Shown here: piece after piece, positions 1-15,012 of the stretch | How the letters are laid out: each line of letters opens with the position of its first letter | How positions within the stretch are numbered: the first letter of the stretch is position 1 | The notes under the pieces: model-generated | Told to the model about the DNA's origin: nothing | Databases searched by the model: none | The model's input: the letters and a program-made list of their open reading frames with translations, nothing else | Assembly (NCBI RefSeq): GCF_035594125.1 | Contig: NC_087178.1 | Coordinates: forward strand, 11,420,470 to 11,484,469 | DNA length: 64,000 nucleotides | Source: Scylla paramamosain | Lineage: Eukaryota; Arthropoda; Malacostraca; Decapoda; Portunidae | Reading direction: 5' to 3' | Translations under genes and position numbers: made by a program

Positions 1-475
1 GCTTATTAGGTATAAAAACGCTGAAACACATAAAGGATTCTCTATATGGAGAAAGAGAACATTCTCAAAAAACGTGTATTTTAAGTGTTTTTCACATTAT
101 TAGGTACCAAAACGACAAAATACATGCAAAACTTATATGGGAAAACAAAGCGACCTTAAAGAAAACGTGTCTTTTGTGTGTTTTTGAGAGTCTTAGGCAC
201 AAAAAGCGCAAAGAAGGCTGGAATTTACTCTATATGGCGATACAAACCATACGAAAAAATACGAATACGAAGATACGAGAAATGTGTCTTTTCATTCTTT
301 TTGAACTTCATAAGTATCAAAACATATTTTATGAAGAAACAGAATATCATTATCATAAAAGACAGTGTTTTTGTGGTTATTACGTAGAAAAACTTCAAAA
401 TGCATGCAAAGTAGCCTATATGGGGAAACGAAAAGACGTTACAAGAAACACGCATTTCTCATTATTTATTCATTA
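1..475 (+). repeat. Satellite block, F orientation
   Basis: Diverged copies of the 95-bp satellite monomer read left to right (words such as GGTACCAAAACG, TATATGG, AAACGTGT, TTTTTCACATT). By eye this stretch is an inverted copy of 10780-11235, and its first 110 bases also match 32810-32940 in direct orientation. Short open frames here are by-products of the repeat. The left edge is cut by the window. Confidence 0.85.
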
Positions 476-900
476 TTGATTTCTATCCTAGCGCTTTCGA
501 GTTTTTTTCTTTTTTTTTCACTCATGATATACTTTTTTCGTAATGTTTTTTTTCGTTTCGTCAGAGAAGATACTTTCCATGCTTTTTGATGTTATTGTAC
601 GTAACAAGCTCATAAACAATGAAAATATTTTTCTTTTTATATAAACAGTATTTTGCATACATTTTAACGTTTTGTTACTTAAATAGTTCAAAACACTCAA
701 AAGACAAGTTTTTCATAATGTTTTATCTTCGTATATAGAATGCTTTATATGTTTTTTATACCCTCATAAAAACTCAAAATTCACGTTTGTAGAAACGCCA
801 TTTTCTTTCCATATATAGTGTGCTATTCATTCATTTTGCGTGCGTGCATTTCCATACATATAGAGTGCTATTCTATATTAAGTTTTTGTACTTTAGATGT
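476..900 (-). repeat. Satellite block, R orientation, 5' flank of LINE A
   Basis: The orientation flips at about 475-530, where the sequence becomes a T-rich string without recognisable monomer words, then continues as the reverse complement of the satellite (CATGCTTTTTGATG, GTACGTAACAAGCTC, TTCATAATG). From about 630 it is closely similar to 12055-12327. It ends at the LINE A insertion point. Confidence 0.8.
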
Positions 901-905
901 AGCAA
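901..905 (+). repeat. Probable target-site duplication, left (LINE A)
   Basis: AGCAA precedes the LINE start and is repeated right after the poly-A at 3937-3941. The paralogous unoccupied site at about 12325-12345 reads GATGTAGTAAAACATTC, which matches the left flank joined to the right flank. The length is short and its edge is ambiguous by one base, because the element itself starts with A or T. Confidence 0.6.
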
Positions 906-1118
906 TAATTACTCCCAGTGAGGTCTAAAGCACTTTTCAGGGGGTGCTGTGAACTTATCATTAAACCCAGCTGTGACCTCACTGAACGTTTCCCTTTGTG
1001 TCTCACAACACAAGGAGGCAGTCACAGCCTGCCCTCTAAAGACAACTCTCTTCCTCCACACAAAACTACAAGCACCTAATAACACACACACCCTTCACTC
1101 AAAAATTTTAAAATCATC
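906..1118 (+). promoter_or_regulatory. LINE A 5' UTR
   Basis: About 213 bases upstream of the ATG at 1119 are nearly identical to 62207-62419 in LINE C and have no long in-frame coding potential. LINEs of this type usually carry an internal promoter in the 5' UTR. That role is inferred from the family; no core promoter element is clear enough to call. Confidence 0.5.
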
Positions 1119-3826
1119 ATGGCGACTCCTACACCAGCCCCGGAGTCCCCATCTGGGGAGGGGACCATAAATGTCCCCAGGCCGGACTGCCTGTCTGTCG
1201 ACGACCCTAAGTGTCTTGACACCCCTCTCAACTTTTTCTTCATTAACTTCTGCAACATTCGCGGTCTAAGATCTAATTTTCAATATGTAGAACACCACCT
1301 CTCCTCTTCTAAACCTCATCTTCTTTTCCTCACTGAAACTCAGGTGTCTGAGGCAACTGACAGTAGCCCCTTTTCTGTTCCCTCCTACTTTCTCTATCCT
1401 CATTTTTCGATCCAAAGCTGGATGCTGCGTTTATGTGCGCAATGACTTAACCTGCTCTCGTGCCCACGCTCTTGAATCTTCCGAGTTTTCCACCATCTGG
1501 CTACGACTACAGAGTCACTCTCATACTAAATTTATCTGTGCTGTATACCTCTCTCCTAACTCCTCTGACTATAAGAAATTCTTTGACTACTTAACTTCCA
1601 AAGTGGAGCACATTCTGACCCTCTTCCCTTTTGCAGAAATCTCCATTCTTGGAGATTTCAATGTTCACCACCAGCTTTGGCTTTCCTCTCCCTTCACTGA
1701 CCATCCTGGTGAACTAGCCTACAACTTTGCTATCCTCCATGACCTAGAGCAATTGGTGCAACACCCTACTCGTATTCCTGACCGTCTTGGAGATATGCCC
1801 AACATTCTAAACCTTTTCCTGATCTCTAATCCTTCTGCTTATGCTGTCACCCTTTCCTCTCCGTTGGGCTCCTCCGATCACAATCTCATATCTTGTCCTA
1901 TCACTCCAATCCCTCCTCAGGATCCCCCTAAGCGAAGGTGCCTCTGGCGTTTTGCCTCTGCTAGTTGGGGGGACCTGAGGAGGTATTTTGCTGATTTTCC
2001 TTTGAATGACTACTGCTTCCGTGTCAGAGACCCGTCTTTGTGTGCTGAGCGCATAACAGAGGTGATAGTGTCTGGCATGGAGGCATACATTCCTCACTCT
2101 TTTTCTCGTCCTAAACCTTCTAAACCTTGGTTTAACACAGCTTGTTCTCGTGCTATACATGATAGAGAGGTGGCCCACAAAAAGTACTTAAGCCTTCCAT
2201 CACCAGAATCTCATGCACTTTATATTTCTGCCTGGAACCATGCCAAGTCTGTTCTCCAACTAGCCAAAAACTCCTTCATTAACAGAAAATGTCAAAACCT
2301 TTCAAGATCTAACTCCCCTCGTGATTTCTGGCATCTAGCCAAAATTATCTCCAATAACTTTGCTTCTTCTTCTTTCCCTCCTCTACTTCAACCAGATGGC
2401 ACAACTGCTATCACATCTATTTCTAAAGCTGAACTCTTTGCTTAAACCTTTGCTAAAAACCCTACCTTGGACGATTCTGGGCTTGTTCCTTCCTCTCCTC
2501 CACCCTCTGACTACTTCATGCCACCTATTAAAATTCTTCGCAATGATGTTTTCCATGCCCTTGCTGGCCTAAACCCTCGGAAGGCTTATGGACCTGATGG
2601 GGTCCCTCCTATTGTTCTCCAAAACTGTGCCTCCGTGCTTGCACCTTGCCTAGTCAAACTCTTTCAGCTCTGTCTGTCAATATCTACCTTTCCTTCTTGC
2701 TGGAAGTTTGCCTACATTCAACCTGTTCCTAAAAAGGGTGATCGTTCTAATCCCTCAAACTACCGTCCTATTGCTTTAATTTCCTGCCTATCTAAAGTTT
2801 TTGAATCTTTCCTCAACAGGAAGATTCTTAAACATCTATCACTTCACAACCTTCTATCTGATCGCCAGTATGGGTTCCGTCAAGTTCGCTTTATTGGTGA
2901 TCTTCTGGCTTTTCTTACTGAGTCTTGGTCATCCTCTTTTAGAGATTTTGGTGAAACTTTTGCTGTTGCCTTGGACCTATCAAAAGCTTTTGATAGAGTC
3001 TGGCACAAAGCTTTGATTTCCAAACTACCCTCCTACGGTTTATATCCTTCTCTCTGTAGCTTTATCTCAAGTTTCCTTTTTGACCGTTCTATTGCTGCTG
3101 TGGTAAACGGTCACTGTTCTTCTCCTAAATCTATTAGCAGTGGTGTTCCTCAGGGTTCTGTCCTGTTACCCACTCTCTTCTTATTATTCATTAATGATCT
3201 TCTAAACCAAACTCTTCTTCATTGACACTCAACTGTCCCCCCTCTTCTACACTGAACATCCTCGGTCTGTCCTTTACTTATAATCTGAACTGGAAACTTC
3301 ACATCTCATCTCTAGCTAAAACAGCTTCTATGAAGTTAGGTGTTCTGAGACGTCTCCGCCAGTTTTTCTCACCCCCCCCCCCAGCTGCTAACTCTGTACA
3401 TGTATGGAGTATGCTTCACATGTCTGGTGGGATTCCACTCATACTGCTCTTCTAGACAGGGTGGAATCAAAAGCTTTTCGTCTCATCAACTCCTCTCCTC
3501 TAACTGACTGTCTTCAACCCCTCTGACATCGCCGCAATGTTGCATCTCTAGCTGTCTTCTACAGCTATTTTCATGCTAACTGCTCTTCTGATCTTGCTAA
3601 CTGCATGCCTCCCCTCCTTCCGCGTCCTCGCTGCACAAGACTTTCTTCTTTCTCTCACTCCTATTCTGTCCACCTCACTAACGCAAGAGTTAACCAGTAT
3701 TCTCAATCATTCATCCTTTTCTCTGGTAAACTCTGGAACTCCCCGCCTGCTTCTGTATTTCCACCTTCCTATGATTTGAATTCCTTCAAGAGGGAGGTTT
3801 CAGGACACTTATCCACCAATTTTTGA
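1119..3826 (+). pseudogene. LINE A endonuclease/reverse transcriptase ORF, disabled
   Basis: The frame opens at an ATG (MATPTPAPESPSGEG) and within about 45 residues enters an APE-type endonuclease: [29 protein letters not shown] (about 1651-1680) and GSSDHNLIS (about 1870-1893). Reverse transcriptase follows: NPSNYRPIALISCL, motif A DLSKAFDRVWH (about 2973), motif B SGVPQGSV (about 3138). Breaks seen: one extra T in the T-run at 1403-1407 (five T, against four in LINE C) shifts the frame; AAA has become TAA at 2443-2445; about 236 bases including the YADD motif C are missing at about 3213; 17 bases are missing at about 3400; and a C-run at 3372-3382 has four more C than the intact copy. An FRQGRSTGD-like motif reads FRQVRFIGD. 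It cannot encode an active enzyme. The intact family protein would be about 980 residues. No separate ORF1 is present. Confidence 0.92.
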
Positions 3827-3935
3827 CCACTGCTTTGACCCTTTTATGGGACTGGAATTTCAGTGGGCATTTTTTTTTTTTTTTTAAGATTTTTGTTGCC
3901 CTTGGCCAGTGGCCTTCCTACATAAAAAAAAAAAA
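3827..3935 (+). other. LINE A 3' UTR and poly-A tail
   Basis: About 95 bases follow the stop codon: a conserved segment, a T-run, TTGCCCTTGGCCAGTG, and CCTACAT leading into 12 A. The same layout closes the outer + strand copy at 25425-25532 and, in reverse, the inner copy at 23306-23421. The conserved short 3' end is likely the region recognised by the element's own reverse transcriptase (family inference). Confidence 0.8.
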
Positions 3936-3936
3936 G

Positions 3937-5115
3937 AGCAAAACATTCATAAGTAAAGGTTTCTCGTTATGGCTTTTCGTTTTCTCATATAAGGTATTTT
4001 CCATGCTTTTGACGTTTTTGTACGTAACAAGCTGTTTTGTATTAGCATACAATATAAATTTCATGCTTTTTAACGTTTTCGTGTCGTACACGCTCAAAAA
4101 CACTGAAAAGACACGTTTCTGCTAATGTTGTTACGGTTCCTCATATTGGAGGTTTTGCATGAATTTTTGCGTTTTGGTAACTAACAATGTAAAAACAGTC
4201 AAAATACATATTTTCATTAATGTTTTGGTTTTCCATATAAAACACTATTCATGTGTTTTAGAGTTTTAATAATGCTTATACTACATGTCTCTGGTAATGT
4301 TCTCTCGTTTCCCCATATAGGGTATTTTGCATGCACTTTAATGCTATAAATATATATATTTTCCAATATTATTTTTCTACAAGAAAGTTGTTTTCCATGA
4401 GTTTAAGTGATTTAGTATGTAAGAAGCTCAAAAACGATTATAAGATATATTTTTTTGTAAAAGTTGTTTTGTTTTCTCATATAGCTATCTTTCATTTTTT
4501 TATAACGATATGTTGCTTAACACGCTGAAAACATTCAAAAGACATGTTTCTTAAAAATTTGATTCCTTTCCTCATGTAGTCTTTATTGCATGCTTTTTTG
4601 CCGTTTTGGTACCTAACAATGTGAAATATACTTTCCCCAAGAAGGTTGTTTTGCATGCGTTTAAGTGATTTAGTATGTAAGAAGCTCAATAGCGTTTAGA
4701 AGACATCTGATTCGTAAAGTTGTTGTGTTTTCCCATATAGGTTGATTTTCATGCTTTTTTAACGTTATGCTGTTTAACACGTTCAAAACATAAAAAAAAA
4801 ATATGTTTCTGGAAAACTTGATTAATTTCCTCAAGTAGGTTTTATTGCATTTTTTTTTTTTTTTTTTTTTTGTCGTTTTGGTACCTAACAATGTGAAATA
4901 CACTCAATATACACGTTTCTGGTAATGCTCTGTTCCTTCATATAAAGTGCTATTTATCCGTTTTAGGGTTATGGTACCTAAGAAGCTCAAAACACTAATA
5001 ATCCACCATTCTGGTAATGTTCTTTTCGCTCTTTATATAGGTTATTTTGCATGCATTTTTGTTGTTTTTGTACATAACATGCTTAAAAGCACTCAAAATA
5101 CATTCAAACAAAACA
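3937..5115 (-). repeat. Satellite block, R orientation
   Basis: Reverse-complement monomers, type order E-D-C-B-A as expected for R. The block is colinear with 12328-13635 and contains a local tandem duplication of about 250 bases (near 4375-4640 and 4640-4880) that is shared with 12890-13400. It starts with the right copy of AGCAA (3937-3941). Confidence 0.85.
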
Positions 5116-7600
<2,485 letters not shown>

Positions 7601-9921
7601 TTAGAAACATTCAAAAGACACGGTTTTTGCAATGTTGTTTTGTATTCCTATATAAGGTGAATTTCATTTTTATTTCACGTTTTTTTTTTCCAGCGTTTTG
7701 GTACCTAACACGCTGAAAAGAACTTAAAAAAATATTAGTTTTTGATAATGTCGTTTGTTTCCTAATATAGAGTACTTTTCGAGTATTTTTACGTTTTGGT
7801 ACCTAGCATTGTGAAAAAAAACACTCAAAATACACGTTTTTAGTAATAATTCTTTGTTTCTCCATATAGAGTGCTATTAACGCATTTTTGGTTTTTAGTA
7901 CCTAAGAAGCTCAGAAATACTTATACACAATTTTCATAATGTCTTTTCGTTTCCTCGTATAGAGTGGTTTGCATGGATTTTTGATATCTAACGAGCTCAA
8001 GCACACTTAAAATACCCATTTTCTTCAAATGACGTGCTTTGCATGCATTTTGGTGTTTTGGTACCTGATAAGATGAAAAACACTTAAAATGTACGTTTTT
8101 GGTATTGTTCTTTTCTTCATATAAAGTGCTGTTCAGTTGTTTTAGCATTTACTACCTGAGAAGCTCAAAAACAATCATTATACACGTTTCTGGTGAAATC
8201 GTTTTGTTTTTCGTTATATCGTTTTGTTTCCAATTATCAATTTACATGCATTTTGGCGTTTTTATACGTAAGAAGTTCAAAATATTAAAGACTTTGGTAA
8301 TGTTATTACGTATGTTCATGAAGGCTATTTTATATGCATTTGAGCATCTTGTTATGAAAGAAGATTGAAAACACACAAAAAACACGATTTCGTTAATGTT
8401 TATTTGTATTCCCAAATAGGTTGCACACTTTTCTGGTAATGCCATTTCATTTCCCCACAGAGAGTGCTTTCCATGCATTTTGTCGTTTTGGTACCTAACA
8501 TAAAAAAAATAGTTAAAATACACTTTTTTTCGTAATGTTTCTCCATATTTAATGCTATTCACACGTTTCAGCATTTCGGTACCTAAGAATCTTAAAATCA
8601 CTCACTTTCTGAAGATTTCGTTTTGTTTCATCATATAGGGTAGTTTCCAACCATTTTGACGTTTTGGTACCTAACACTGTGAGACACACTCCAAAAATAC
8701 GTTTTTTGGGTAAGTTGTTCTGTTTTTCCATATTTAGTGCTATTCATGTGCTTTAGCGTTTTAGTACGTAAGAAACTCAAAAACACTCACATACACGTCT
8801 ACCGTAATGTCTTTTGATTTCCCCATATAGTGTACTTTGCATGCACTATGGCGTTTTTATACGTAACAAGTTCAAGAACACGCAAAATACTTATTTTTGG
8901 TTAGGTTATTTTGTTTCACCATAAAGGTGTTTTCCATCCGTTTTTACGTTCTGATACGTAAGTAGCTCAGAAGCACATAAAAGACATGTTTTTTTATAAA
9001 GTTGTTTTGTTTGCCTATATAGGGTGCTTTCCATGCTGTTTAGAGTTTTGGTGCCTAACACGCACGCTCTCAAAAGACACGTTTCTGGAAAGTGCGTTTC
9101 TTTTACAGACATAGGTTGCTTTACATGCATTTTGGCATAATGCTACCTATCAATGTGACAAACACTGAAATTACATCTTTTTCGCGAAATTTTTTTTTTC
9201 TTGAATAGAGGGATATTAACGCATTTTTCGTGTTTTGGTACCATAAAAGCTCAAAAGCATTTATAATACCTACATGTTTCTGGTATTTTCTTTTCGTTTC
9301 CCCATATTAAATAATTTACAAGATTTTTCCCGTTTTTCTACGTAACAAACTCAAAAACACTCGAAAATAGTAATTCTATTCTTTTTTTGCATAGAGTGTG
9401 TTTTGCATGCGTTATATCGTTTTGGTACATATGAAGTTCAACAGCACTGAAAAATACACGTTTTTAGTAATGTTATCATGTATTCCCATATATCGTTTTG
9501 CTGCGTAACAGGCTCAAAAACAATGAAAACACATGTTTCTGGTAATGCCGTATTGTTTAACCACATAGGACACTTTTCATGCATTTTTGCGTCTTTTTAC
9601 CTGAAAATATGATAAAAACACAAAAAAATACACATTTTGGTTATGCCGTTCTGTTTCTACTTATAGTTATAGTTATTTACTTATGCGTTTTAGTCTTTTG
9701 ATACCTAAGAAACTCTAAAACAATCATAACACATGTTTCTTGTAATGTGTGTTCGTTGCCCCATCTAGGGTACTTTCTATGCATTTTGGCGTTTATCTTC
9801 GTAAGAATCTCAAAAACACTCAAAATACTTGTTTTTCGTCAAATTATTGTTTCTCCATAAAGGGTGCTTTACATGCGTTTTAGCTTTTTGGTACGAAAGA
9901 CGTTCAAAAACACTCAACAAT

Positions 9922-10057
<136 letters not shown>

Positions 10058-12309
10058 CTTTTTTTTCATATTGGGTGTTTTCAAGCTCTTTTTCGTTTTG
10101 GTGGTGAATACTCATAAACATTCAAAAGATATTTTTTTTTTTTTAGAAATCTCGTTTCTTTACACCGTATATGATGCGTTGCATGTATTTTTGGCATTTT
10201 TATATCAATTTCAAATGCGTATAATATTTGATAATATATATATTTTTTTTTTCATATAGATTGCTATTCATGCGTTTTCATGTTTTGATAAACAAGAACC
10301 TCAAAAACGCTCAAAATACACGTTTCTCGTAAAGTCTTTTCGTGACCTCGTATAGGAGTACGTTTTTGTAAGTTTTTGTACGTAACAAGCTGAAAAGATT
10401 CAAAATACTTTTAAGTGCAAATGTTATTGCGATAATCCATATAACGTATTTTGCATACGTTTTATCGTTTTCGTATGTAATTAGTAGAAAACACTCAAAA
10501 GTAACTTTTTTTTTATATATTTTTCCCCGTATAGGGTGTTTTTTGTTCATACTCAAAATACACGAATCTTGAAATCTAGTTTTCTTTTCTTATTGAGGAT
10601 ACTTTGCATGCTTTTTTTTTTTTGACATTTTGTTATCTAACGATAAGAAATACACCAAAAATTCACGTTTCAGGTAATGTTCTGTTTTTTTTTTGTTTTT
10701 TTTTTCAATATAGAGTTCTATTCATGGCTTTTAATGTTTTGTTCCCTAAGAAACTTAAAACACACTCATACGAGAAATGCATGTTTCTTGTAACGTCTTT
10801 TCCTTTCCCCATATAGGGTAGGTTGCAAGCATTTTGACGTTTTGACGTTTTTCTACGTAATATCCACAAAAACACTATTTCTTTTATGATAATGGTATTC
10901 TGTTTCTACATAAAATATGTTTTGGTACTTATGAAGTTCAGAATGACTGAAAAGACACATTTTTCGTACCTTCGTATTCGTATTTTTTCGTATGGTTTGT
11001 ATCGCCATATAGATTAAATTCCAGGCTTCCTTGCGCTTTTTGTGCCCAAGACTCTCAAAAACACTCAAAAGACACGTTTCCTTTAATGTCGCTTCGTTTT
11101 CCCATATAAGTAAGAGTTTTGCATGTATTTTTTCGTTTTGGTACCTAATAATGTGAAAAACACTTAAAATGCACGCTTTTTGAGAATGTTCTGTTTCTCC
11201 ATATAGAGAATTCTTTATGCGTTTCAGCGTTTTTATACCTTAATAAACTCAAAAACACTTTTTGATATATATTTCTCTTAATGTCTTTTCGTTTGTCCAT
11301 ACAGGGTACTTTCCATGCATTTTGGCGTTTTTCTACCTACCAAGATCCGAAATACTCAAAATACTTGTTTTCAGTAATGTTTTTCTGTTTCTCCATAAAA
11401 GGTGTTTTTGCATGCATTAGAGCGTTTTAGTACGCCAACAGCTCAAAAACACTGAAAAAAGACGTTTTTGGTAGTTATTTTATTTTCCCACAAATGGTGA
11501 GCTTCAAGCTTTTTAGTGTTTTGGTGCTTAGTATTCTCATAAACACTCAAAAGACACATACCTGGAAATCTCCCCTCCTTTCCACATACAAGGTGCTTTG
11601 CTTGTATTTTTGCGTTTTGGTACATAACAATGTGGAATACACTCAAATTAAATTTTTTATATTATTTATTACATTATTTATGCGTTTCAGTGTTTTGGTA
11701 CTTAAGAAGCTCAAAAACACAAATAATAGAGGTTTCTTTTAATGTCGTTTCGTTTCCTCTCGAAACGGATTTTAGCCTCTTTATACGTAACAAGCTCAAA
11801 ATAATCAAAATACTTATGTTTGGTAATGTGGTTTTTGAGGCGTTTTAGAGTTTTCGTACGTAGATAGTTTAAAAACGCTGAAAAGAAACGGTTTTGGTAA
11901 TGTTATTTTGCTGTCTTACATGGGGTGCTTCCCTTCCTTATCAAATATTTTTTGTGCCTAACACGCTCATAAAAACTCAAAAGACACATTTCTAAAACTC
12001 TTGCTTTATTTACGAACATTTTGCCGTTTTAGAACATATGAATATGAAATTTTTTTTTTTCATAAACAGTTTTGCATACGTTTTAAAGTTTTGTTACGTA
12101 AATAATTTAAAACTTTCAAAAGCAAAGCTTTTCATAATGTTTTATCTTTGTATATAGAATGCTTTGTATGTTTTTTATACCCTCATAAAAACTCAAAAGT
12201 CACGTCTGTTGAAACGCCATTTTCTCTCCATATATAGTGTGCTATTCATTCAATTTGCGTGCATGCATTTGCATACATATAGAGTGCTATTCTATTTATT
12301 TCAAGTTTT

Positions 12310-12345
12310 TGTACTTTAGATGTAGTAAAACATTCATTAATAAAC
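12310..12345. other. Unoccupied paralogue of the LINE A insertion site
   Basis: GTACTTTAGATGTAG runs directly into TAAAACATTC here, whereas at 886-3950 the same two flanks are separated by the whole LINE. The inverted third copy near 31440-31480 also lacks the LINE but has diverged just at this point. Confidence 0.8.
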
Positions 12346-13640
12346 GTTTCTCGTAATGCCTTTTCGTTTGCTTATATTAGGTACTTTCTATGCTCTTGAC
12401 GTTTTTATACGTAACAAGCTGAAAACACTCAAAATACGTGTTTTTGGGAATGTTATTATATTTCTCCATAAAGTGTGTTTTGCATGCATTTTATTGTTTT
12501 GGTACGTAAGAAGATCAAAAACACCCAAAGGACACGTTTTTCCTAATTTTATTTTGTATTGGCATACAAGATGAATTCCATGCTTTTTAACGTTATGGTG
12601 TCGTACACGCTCAAAACACTGAAAAGACACGTTTCTGTTAATTTTGTTACGCTTCCTCATATTCGAAGTTTTCCATGCATTTTTGCGTTTTGGTAACTAA
12701 CAATGTAAAAACAGTTAAATACACATTTTCATTAGTGTTCTGGTTTTCCATATAAAACACTGTTCATGTGTTTTAGTGTTTTAGTAACGCTTATAATACA
12801 CGTCTCTGGTAATGTTCTCTCGTTTCCCCATATAGGGTATTTTGCATGTATTTTAATGCTATAAATACATATGTTTTCCAATATTATTTTTTCTACAAGA
12901 AAGTTGTTTTCCATGCGTTTAAGTGATTTAGTATGTAAGAAGCTCAAAAACGTTTATAAGATTTTTTTTTGTAAAAGTTGTTTTGTTTTCTCATATAGCT
13001 AGCTTTCATTTTTTTTTTTTTTTACGTTTTATTGCCTAACACGCTGAAAACATTCAAAAGACATGTTTCTGGAAAATTTATTTCCTTTCCTCATGTATCC
13101 TTTATTGCATGCTCTTTTGCCGATTTGGTACCTAACAATGTGAAATATACTTTCTCCAAGAAGGTTGTTTTACATGCGTTTAAGTGATTTAGTAGGTAAG
13201 AAGCTGAAAATCGTTTAGAAGACATCTAATTCGTAAATTTGTTTTGTTTTCCCATATAGGTCGATTTTCATGTTTTTTTTTTTTTTTTTTTACGTTTTGT
13301 TGCTTAATACGTTCAAAGCATTAAAAAAAATGTTTCTGGAAAACTTGGTTCCTTTCCTCAAGTAGGTTTATTGCATGTTTTTTTTTTTTTTTGTCGTTTT
13401 GGTACTTAACAATGTGAAATACCCTCAATATACACGTTTCTGGTAATGTTGCTCAGTTGCTTCATATAAAGTGCTATTTATCCGTTTTAGGGTTATGATA
13501 CCTAAGATGCTCAAAACACTAATAATGCACCACTCTGGTAATGTTCTTTTTGCTCTTTATATAGGTTATTTAGCATGCATTTTTGTTGTTTTTGTACATA
13601 GCATGCTCAAAAACACTCAAAATACACTCAAACAAAACAT

Positions 13641-15012
13641 GAACAAAAATGTTTGTTTTGAATGTTTTTTTTCACATTGTTAGGTACCAAAGCGCAAAAA
13701 TGCATGCAAAGCACCCTTTACGGGAAAAAAGGAACTGCATGTCTTTTAACTGTAGAGAGAAACAGAACAATGTTACGAAAAACTTTTATATTAACTGTTT
13801 TTCGTTTTAATAGGTACCAAAACGCTTTAGTGCTCTCAAAGCACTCTTTATATGGAAATGAAATGGCATTACCAGAAACGTGTCTTTTGTTTTGTTTTTT
13901 TATTGTTTTAGGCACCATAACGCTATAAAGCAAAGAAAGTATTGACAAAACATTAACAGAAACATGTCTTTTGTGTGTGTGTTTTTTTTTTTTTTTATGC
14001 AAAACACCCTTCCTATAAAAATGGAATAACATTACCTAGATCTTGTATTTTCAGTGTTTTTGAATTTCTTACTGAAAAAAACGCCAACATGCATGGAAAG
14101 AACTCGATATAGAAAACAAAGTTATATCATAAGAAACATGTATTATAAGTGTTTCTTAGCTTCCCGCTTCACGCTGAAAACGCGTGTATAACACTTAAAG
14201 GGAGAAAAACTACCTAAAACAACTTTTTCTAGATCTTTTTTTTTATTGTTAGGTACCAAAACGCCATAATACATGCAAATTACTTGATATGAGGAAATGA
14301 ATGGACATTACGAGAAACGTGTATTATGAGTGTTTTTGAGCTTCTTAGGTACCAAAATATAAAACGCGTGAATAGCTTTTTATATGGAAAAGCGGAATAA
14401 CTTTACCAAAAACGTGTGTATTGATTGTTTGTCACATTGTTAGGTACCCAAAAAATAAATAAATAAAAACAATGTACTTCATTTGGAGAAAGGAAACGAC
14501 ATTACTAGAAATATGCATTTTCACTTTTTTTTTCCAGTGTTTTAGGCACCAAAACGCAAAAACGCATTGAAAATCACCCTTTTTAGGGAACAGAACACAA
14601 CATTAATACAAAAGTGTCTTTTAAGTGGTTTTGAGCTTCTTACGTATCAAAACTAAAATGTATCCAAGCACGCTTTATTGAGAAACAGACCAACATTAGT
14701 AAAAAGTGTATATTGAGTATTTTTTTTTAGCTTGTTAGGTCCAGAAACAGGAAAAAAAATGCATGTAAAGTTCCTTATATGGTGAAATAAAATTATTTTA
14801 CGAGAAAAGTGTATGATCTTTTTTTTCATTCAAAACGCTAAAACGCGTGAAAAGCACTTGATTTCGAGAAGCAAAACAACTAAATTATATAAAAAAAACG
14901 GATGTTCTGAGTGTTTTTTCTTATTGTTACACCCCAAAACGCCAAAATGCATGCAAAGTTCTTCTTAAGGTGAAACTAAACGAATATACCAGAAACCTAC
15001 CTTTTCAGTGCT
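13641..15012 (+). repeat. Satellite block, F orientation
   Basis: Forward monomers colinear with 5130-6470, including the same hairpin-like switch sequence at about 13620-13665. It ends at a long T-run (about 15011-15033), after which the array reads in R. Confidence 0.83.

Larger units (their letters stand above)
906..3935 (+). mobile_element. LINE A: non-LTR retrotransposon, near full length, dead
   Basis: The element runs from a 5' UTR (906-1118) through one long endonuclease plus reverse transcriptase reading frame to a short 3' UTR and a 12-base poly-A (3924-3935). It lacks about 30 bases at the 5' end compared with LINE C, which has an extra purine-rich GGAGGAGGAGG stretch. There are no long terminal repeats and no integrase, and a poly-A tail plus a short target duplication fit target-primed reverse transcription. 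Both flanks are R-orientation satellite that is continuous in the paralogue near 12328, so the insertion came after the duplication or reached only one copy. The family looks Jockey/CR1-like; the exact clade cannot be settled by eye. Confidence 0.93.

Noticed and set aside
949..1170. Possible ORF1 in the LINE leader (949-1170 and 62229-62471)
   Set aside because: Only 73-80 codons, it overlaps the main ATG in another frame, and it has no zinc-knuckle or coiled-coil signature; it is too short for an ORF1.
1807..2178. Minus-strand open frame of 123 codons inside LINE A (and its match at 63194-63484)
   Set aside because: It is antisense to the linker between endonuclease and RT, and its conservation is explained by the sense ORF.
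2360..2572. Leucine-rich frame [12 protein letters not shown] overlapping LINE A (also 24924-25136 and 63666-63878), possible membrane peptide
   Set aside because: It is an alternative frame over the pyrimidine-rich linker of the LINE ORF and is present only because the ORF is.
3220..3455. A separate small gene after the RT of LINE A
   Set aside because: It is the continuation of the same LINE ORF in another frame after the 236-base deletion.
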